Assembly: GCA_001603765.1 (NCBI GenBank)
Contig: LUZV01000260.1
Span: forward strand, 1-8,349
DNA from: Anaerolineales bacterium Chloro_02
GTDB lineage: Bacteria > Chloroflexota > Anaerolineae > Anaerolineales > Anaerolineaceae
DNA: 8,349 nucleotides
Direction of reading: 5' to 3'
Positions 6,022-8,349 of the stretch are shown here, in pieces; position 1 is the first letter of the stretch, and the number at the start of each line of letters is the position of its first letter. The notes under the pieces were generated by a model. That model searched no databases and was not told where the DNA came from. It saw only the letters and a list, made by a program, of their open reading frames with translations. Both the position numbers and the translations under genes were made by a program.

Positions 6022-7468
6022 CAGTTCCCTCCTGGCTTAACCGCACTTCGGCTGTCTCGATCTCTTCCGCCTGGCGCAGCACATCGGCAATTGTGCCGGT
6101 CATATAAAACGCCTGTTCGGGCAGGTCATCGTATTCCCCTTCCAAAATTTCTCTAAAGCCCTTCACAGTTTCTTCAATTGGCACAAACACGCCCGGCTTG
6201 CCCGAAAACGCTTCTGCCACGATAAACGGTTGTGTCAGAAAGCGCTGAATCCTGCGGGCGCGTACTACAACCTGCTGGTCTTCCAAAGAAAGCTCTTCCA
6301 TCCCGAGGATGGCAATCAGGTCCTGAAGTTCTTCATAGCGCGCCAGCGTTGCTTTAACTTGCATGGCAACATTGTAATGTTCCTGCCCAACGTTTTCGGG
6401 CGTCAGCAAATTGGAACTGGACTGCAGTGGATCGATGGCAGGGTAAAGCCCGAGTGAAACCAGCCGGCGCGAGAGGACTGTGGTGGCATCTAAATGTGAG
6501 AAGGTCGCCGCCACAGCCGGATCGGTAACATCATCAGCCGGGATGTAGACCGCCTGCACGGAGGTAATGCTGCCGCTGCTGGTGGAAGTGATGCGCTCCT
6601 GGAGCAGCCCCATCTCCGAATCGAGGGTGGACTGATACCCCATTTCACTGGGCAAGCGCCCAAGCAGCGCCGAAACCTCGGAACCGGCTTGGATAAAACG
6701 ATAGATGTTGTCGATAAAGATCAACACCGGTCGGCTCTCTTCATCGCGAAAATACTCCGCCATGGTGAGGGCGGTAAAGGGAATGCGCATACGCGCGCCA
6801 GGAGGCTCGTTCATCTGACCGAATGCCAGGATTGTGGAGTCGATCAGACCCGAGGCGTTCATATCCAGCCACATGTCGTTCCCCTCGCGGCTGCGCTCGC
6901 CCACACCGGCAAAAAGGACAATCCCTGAGCTTTTTGTGATGGTGTTGTTCATCAGTTCAAGCATTAATACCGTTTTGCCAACGCCAGCCCCGCCAAACAA
7001 ACCTACCTTGCCGCCTTTGGGATAGGGCGTCAGCAAATCGATAGCTTTGATGCCAGTGACGATCTTTTCATGCGATACCACCTGGTCGCGGATGATCGGG
7101 GGCTTCCGGTGAATTGACGACGTTGCCTCAGGTTCAATGGGTCCCTTACCGTCAATCGGTTCACCTAACACATTAAAAAGGCGCCCCAGGGTTGCCCTGC
7201 CAATTGGCACCATGATCGGCTCACCTAGATCAATCACGGGCATGCCTCTCCTCAAGCCATCAGTACTGCCCATTGCAATCGCGCGCACCACATTCGTGCC
7301 CACATGCTCCTGAATTTCGAGAACCAGGTCGCCGCCGTGCTTGCGTTTAACTAACAAGGCATTATAGATAGAAGGGAGATCGCCAGATTCAAACTCAACA
7401 TCAACCACCACGCCGACTAGCCGTATGATGATTCCTGGGTTTTTGTGTTCAGTGATGTTAGCTTGCAC
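6005..7468 (-). CDS. atpD: N-type ATPase F1 subunit beta (catalytic)
   Basis: This is the catalytic subunit of F1, with 487 residues. Visible motifs are the P-loop GGAGVGKT (159-166, Lys165), the catalytic glutamate in GVGERSREGND (Glu191), Walker B PVLIFIDNIYRF (247-258, Asp253), and ALLGRLPSEMGYQSTL (267-282). It also has YIPADDVTDPA (308-318) and the lever motif MEELSLED (390-397), a variant of DELSEED. All residues needed for catalysis appear intact. The start is GTG, backed by AGGA 6 bases upstream and an in-frame stop not far before it. It is the first gene of the operon, which is typical for N-type but not for ordinary F-ATPases, whose operons begin with membrane subunits. A strong promoter-like sequence lies about 60 bases upstream. 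Confidence 0.98.
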   Translation of the reverse strand: MQANITEHKNPGIIIRLVGVVVDVEFESGDLPSIYNALLVKRKHGGDLVLEIQEHVGTNVVRAIAMGSTDGLRRGMPVIDLGEPIMVPIGRATLGRLFNVLGEPIDGKGPIEPEATSSIHRKPPIIRDQVVSHEKIVTGIKAIDLLTPYPKGGKVGLFGGAGVGKTVLMLELMNNTITKSSGIVLFAGVGERSREGNDMWLDMNASGLIDSTILAFGQMNEPPGARMRIPFTALTMAEYFRDEESRPVLIFIDNIYRFIQAGSEVSALLGRLPSEMGYQSTLDSEMGLLQERITSTSSGSITSVQAVYIPADDVTDPAVAATFSHLDATTVLSRRLVSLGLYPAIDPLQSSSNLLTPENVGQEHYNVAMQVKATLARYEELQDLIAILGMEELSLEDQQVVVRARRIQRFLTQPFIVAEAFSGKPGVFVPIEETVKGFREILEGEYDDLPEQAFYMTGTIADVLRQAEEIETAEVRLSQEGTDEQKA

Positions 7469-7474
7469 GAGCTT

Positions 7475-7478
7475 TCCT
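7475..7478 (-). promoter_or_regulatory. Ribosome binding site deciding the GTG start of atpD
   Basis: AGGA on the minus strand lies 6 bases before the GTG codon at 7468. No in-frame ATG at a suitable place competes with it, so this site fixes the start of the first operon gene. Confidence 0.65.
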
Positions 7479-7529
7479 AGTTTTTTTACATGAACGGTCA
7501 GAGCCCTGATCGGGTTACAGTATTTACCA

Positions 7530-7558
7530 ATTATGCAGGATTAAAAAGTAAAAGTCAA
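7530..7558 (-). promoter_or_regulatory. Sigma70-type promoter of the N-ATPase operon
   Basis: On the minus strand a -35 box TTGACT (7553-7558) and a -10 box CATAAT (7530-7535) are separated by exactly 17 bases; each box differs from consensus at one position. Transcription would begin near 7523, giving a leader of about 55 bases before the atpD GTG. No other site of similar quality was seen upstream of atpD, and none is needed inside the tightly packed operon. Confidence 0.75.
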
Positions 7559-7713
7559 CAAAAATTCCGGAGCCGCCTTTCCGTCTGGAAAAGAGTAGAG
7601 CTGTTCCTGTCATTTAATGCCACGGCTTCTGATGTTTTTTCCTGCTCGCGCTCCCCTCAACTGGCAAAGCAACGCCTATGACAGAAGACGCTGTTTTCTT
7701 TGATGAACTCATG

Positions 7714-7719
7714 TAGAAT
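7714..7719 (+). promoter_or_regulatory. Possible -10 box of the cupin gene
   Basis: TAGAAT matches TATAAT at five of six positions and lies about 32 bases before the cupin ATG, leaving room for a start site near 7726 and the ribosome binding site at 7740. No good -35 box is present at the right distance (CTGTTT is poor), so the promoter may be weak or need an activator. Confidence 0.35.
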
Positions 7720-7739
7720 GGAGGTTATCACATCGCAAC

Positions 7740-7745
7740 AAGGAG
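7740..7745 (+). promoter_or_regulatory. Ribosome binding site of the cupin gene
   Basis: AAGGAG lies 6 bases before the ATG at 7752. It selects this ATG over the later in-frame one at residue 8. Confidence 0.75.
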
Positions 7746-7751
7746 CACCTG

Positions 7752-8078
7752 ATGATTGAAAAAGTCTACAACATGACAACCCGCACGGAACATGTCATCG
7801 AACCGGTTATTAAGGACGAATTCGTCCATTATATGCACATGATCTTGCTTCAGGACGAAGCGCTGCCGACTCACTACACCAACGCCAACATCTATATGAC
7901 GGTCGTGAGCGGCACGATGCATCTTTCCCTCTCCGATGGGGAGTTTAGGGTCTACCCCAGCGGCAGCGTGGTCAATGTGCCGTATAAGATCAAAATGATT
8001 GCCCAAAACCGCGGGGCAGAAACCTTGGAACTCATTGTGGTCAAAACACCCGCCCCCGGAAGCGAGATCTACCAATAA
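7752..8078 (+). CDS. Small single-domain cupin protein with degenerate metal site
   Basis: This 108-residue protein has a single cupin barrel. The first motif region is LPTHYTNANIYMTVVSG (38-54), with a strand pattern and closing glycine like cupin motif 1. The second is YPSGSVVNVPYKIKMIAQNRG (68-88), like motif 2. Of the usual metal ligands only His41 remains: the second His and the Glu of motif 1 are absent, and the His of motif 2 is replaced in PYKIKM. Similar small cupins with an HYxNxNxYM segment occur, as I recall, in anaerobic bacteria, and their function is unknown. It may bind a small ligand without metal, or be structural. It is transcribed away from the ATPase operon, has its own ribosome binding site and a strong downstream terminator, so it is probably monocistronic. 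No link to the ATPase is shown. Confidence 0.85.
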   Translation: MIEKVYNMTTRTEHVIEPVIKDEFVHYMHMILLQDEALPTHYTNANIYMTVVSGTMHLSLSDGEFRVYPSGSVVNVPYKIKMIAQNRGAETLELIVVKTPAPGSEIYQ

Positions 8079-8116
8079 CACCCCCGCGAATATCGACGCG
8101 CACGTCAGAATCGTTT

Positions 8117-8140
8117 GTCAGACTGCGGAAAAAGTCTGAC
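8117..8140. repeat. 8-bp perfect hairpin downstream of the cupin gene
   Basis: GTCAGACT and AGTCTGAC flank an 8-base loop. No T-tract follows on either strand, so it is not a standard terminator. It lies 39 bases after the cupin stop and could stabilise the 3' end of that transcript or be a protein site. Confidence 0.5.
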
Positions 8141-8179
8141 TTCAACTACAACGAAGGCTTAATTTGTAGATAAAGCAAT

Positions 8180-8225
8180 GCCAAATCACTCATCATCGAA
8201 ATACTGATGAGTGATTTGGCTTTTT
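8180..8225 (+). terminator. Strong intrinsic terminator, possibly bidirectional
   Basis: A perfect 16-bp inverted repeat (8180-8195 with 8205-8220) encloses a 9-base loop and is followed by TTTTTATT. It ends the cupin transcript. On the minus strand the hairpin begins 24 bases after the stop of the converging gene and is followed by ATTGCTTT, a poorer U-tract, so it may also stop that transcript. Confidence 0.88.
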
Positions 8226-8244
8226 ATTAAATATGTAAAACTGA

Positions 8245-8349
8245 TTAATGTTCTCTTCCGCCGACGGCGTCAATATCCACGGGGTTGTCAATAATCGCCT
8301 GGATACTAACCTCAATTCCTCTGGCAATTTGTTCAGTTGACAGTGCCGG
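8245..8349 (-). CDS. Partial gene: C-terminus of an unrecognised protein
   Basis: The last 34 codons of a minus-strand frame enter from the right edge and end in TAA at 8245-8247. The translation ends IDNPVDIDAVGGREH and earlier contains STEQIARGIEVSIQAI, which reads like an amphipathic helix of a globular protein. The stop falls just before the terminator hairpin, as expected for a convergent gene. Another minus-strand frame is also open but runs through the terminator, and the plus-strand frames make no sense of the layout. I do not recognise the family from this fragment. Confidence 0.55.
   Translation of the reverse strand, partial: PALSTEQIARGIEVSIQAIIDNPVDIDAVGGREH

Larger units (their letters stand above)
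7469..7751. other. Divergent intergenic region between atpD and the cupin gene
   Basis: This region contains the ATPase promoter, the leader of atpD, and the upstream region of the cupin gene. Open frames here are short and have no family features. Both neighbours are transcribed away from it, so a shared regulator could act here, but no clear operator repeat is visible. Confidence 0.6.

Noticed and set aside
7728..8081. 117-codon minus-strand frame antisense to the cupin gene
   Set aside because: It mirrors the cupin gene almost exactly, lacks a ribosome binding site and has a composition typical of an antisense shadow; the cupin frame has a clear fold and an AAGGAG site.
8180..8220. Perfect inverted repeat as the end of a mobile element or a CRISPR repeat
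   Set aside because: It is a single hairpin with a following T-tract, with no transposase, target duplication or repeated units nearby; a terminator explains it fully.
8248..8340. Short plus-strand frame of 30 codons starting ATG after the terminator
   Set aside because: It has no ribosome binding site and is antisense to a frame that stops just before the terminator in the expected convergent layout.

Overview
The window holds one nearly complete transcription unit on the minus strand: a full N-type (alternate F1Fo, Na+/H+-translocating) ATPase operon. Its order is atpD-atpC-atpQ-atpR-atpB-atpE-atpF-atpA-[PII-like gene]-atpG. The hallmarks of the N-ATPase family are all visible: beta and epsilon lead the operon, the atpQ and atpR membrane-protein pair is present, there is no separate delta gene because a delta-like domain is fused to the C-terminus of subunit b, and the c subunit carries a second membrane glutamate. 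The organism is probably an anaerobic bacterium of moderate GC content. A Chloroflexota (Anaerolineae-like) or Firmicutes-like source fits the style of the proteins, but nothing here settles the taxonomy.

Layout. Bases 1-54 (minus) carry the first 18 codons of a secreted or lipoprotein gene with a strong ribosome binding site; the rest lies outside the window. Bases 55-352 are non-coding and hold two small inverted repeats and a hairpin at the end of atpG. Bases 353-7468 are the ATPase operon, with genes overlapping or separated by at most 7 bases. A good sigma70-type promoter (TTGACT, 17 bp, CATAAT) lies at 7530-7558. Bases 7469-7751 are a divergent intergenic region. Bases 7752-8078 (plus) encode a small cupin protein whose metal ligands are largely missing. 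Bases 8180-8225 are a perfect 16-bp stem terminator, and 8245-8349 (minus) look like the 3' end of an unrecognised gene converging on it.

How the genes work together. AtpD, AtpA, AtpG and AtpC form the catalytic F1 head and central stalk. AtpF (b with a delta-like tail) is the peripheral stalk, AtpB and AtpE form the ion channel and rotor ring, and AtpQ and AtpR are small membrane proteins thought to help assembly or supply of the rotor. The unexpected member is a 109-residue PII-like protein of the DarA/PstA (cyclic-di-AMP receptor) family, encoded between atpA and atpG and overlapping atpA by 29 bases. A nucleotide second-messenger sensor fold built into an ion-pump operon suggests ligand-dependent control of the N-ATPase. 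That is the most interesting observation in the window, although several pocket residues differ from the studied receptors. The epsilon subunit also lacks the usual C-terminal inhibitory helices, which leaves room for another regulator.
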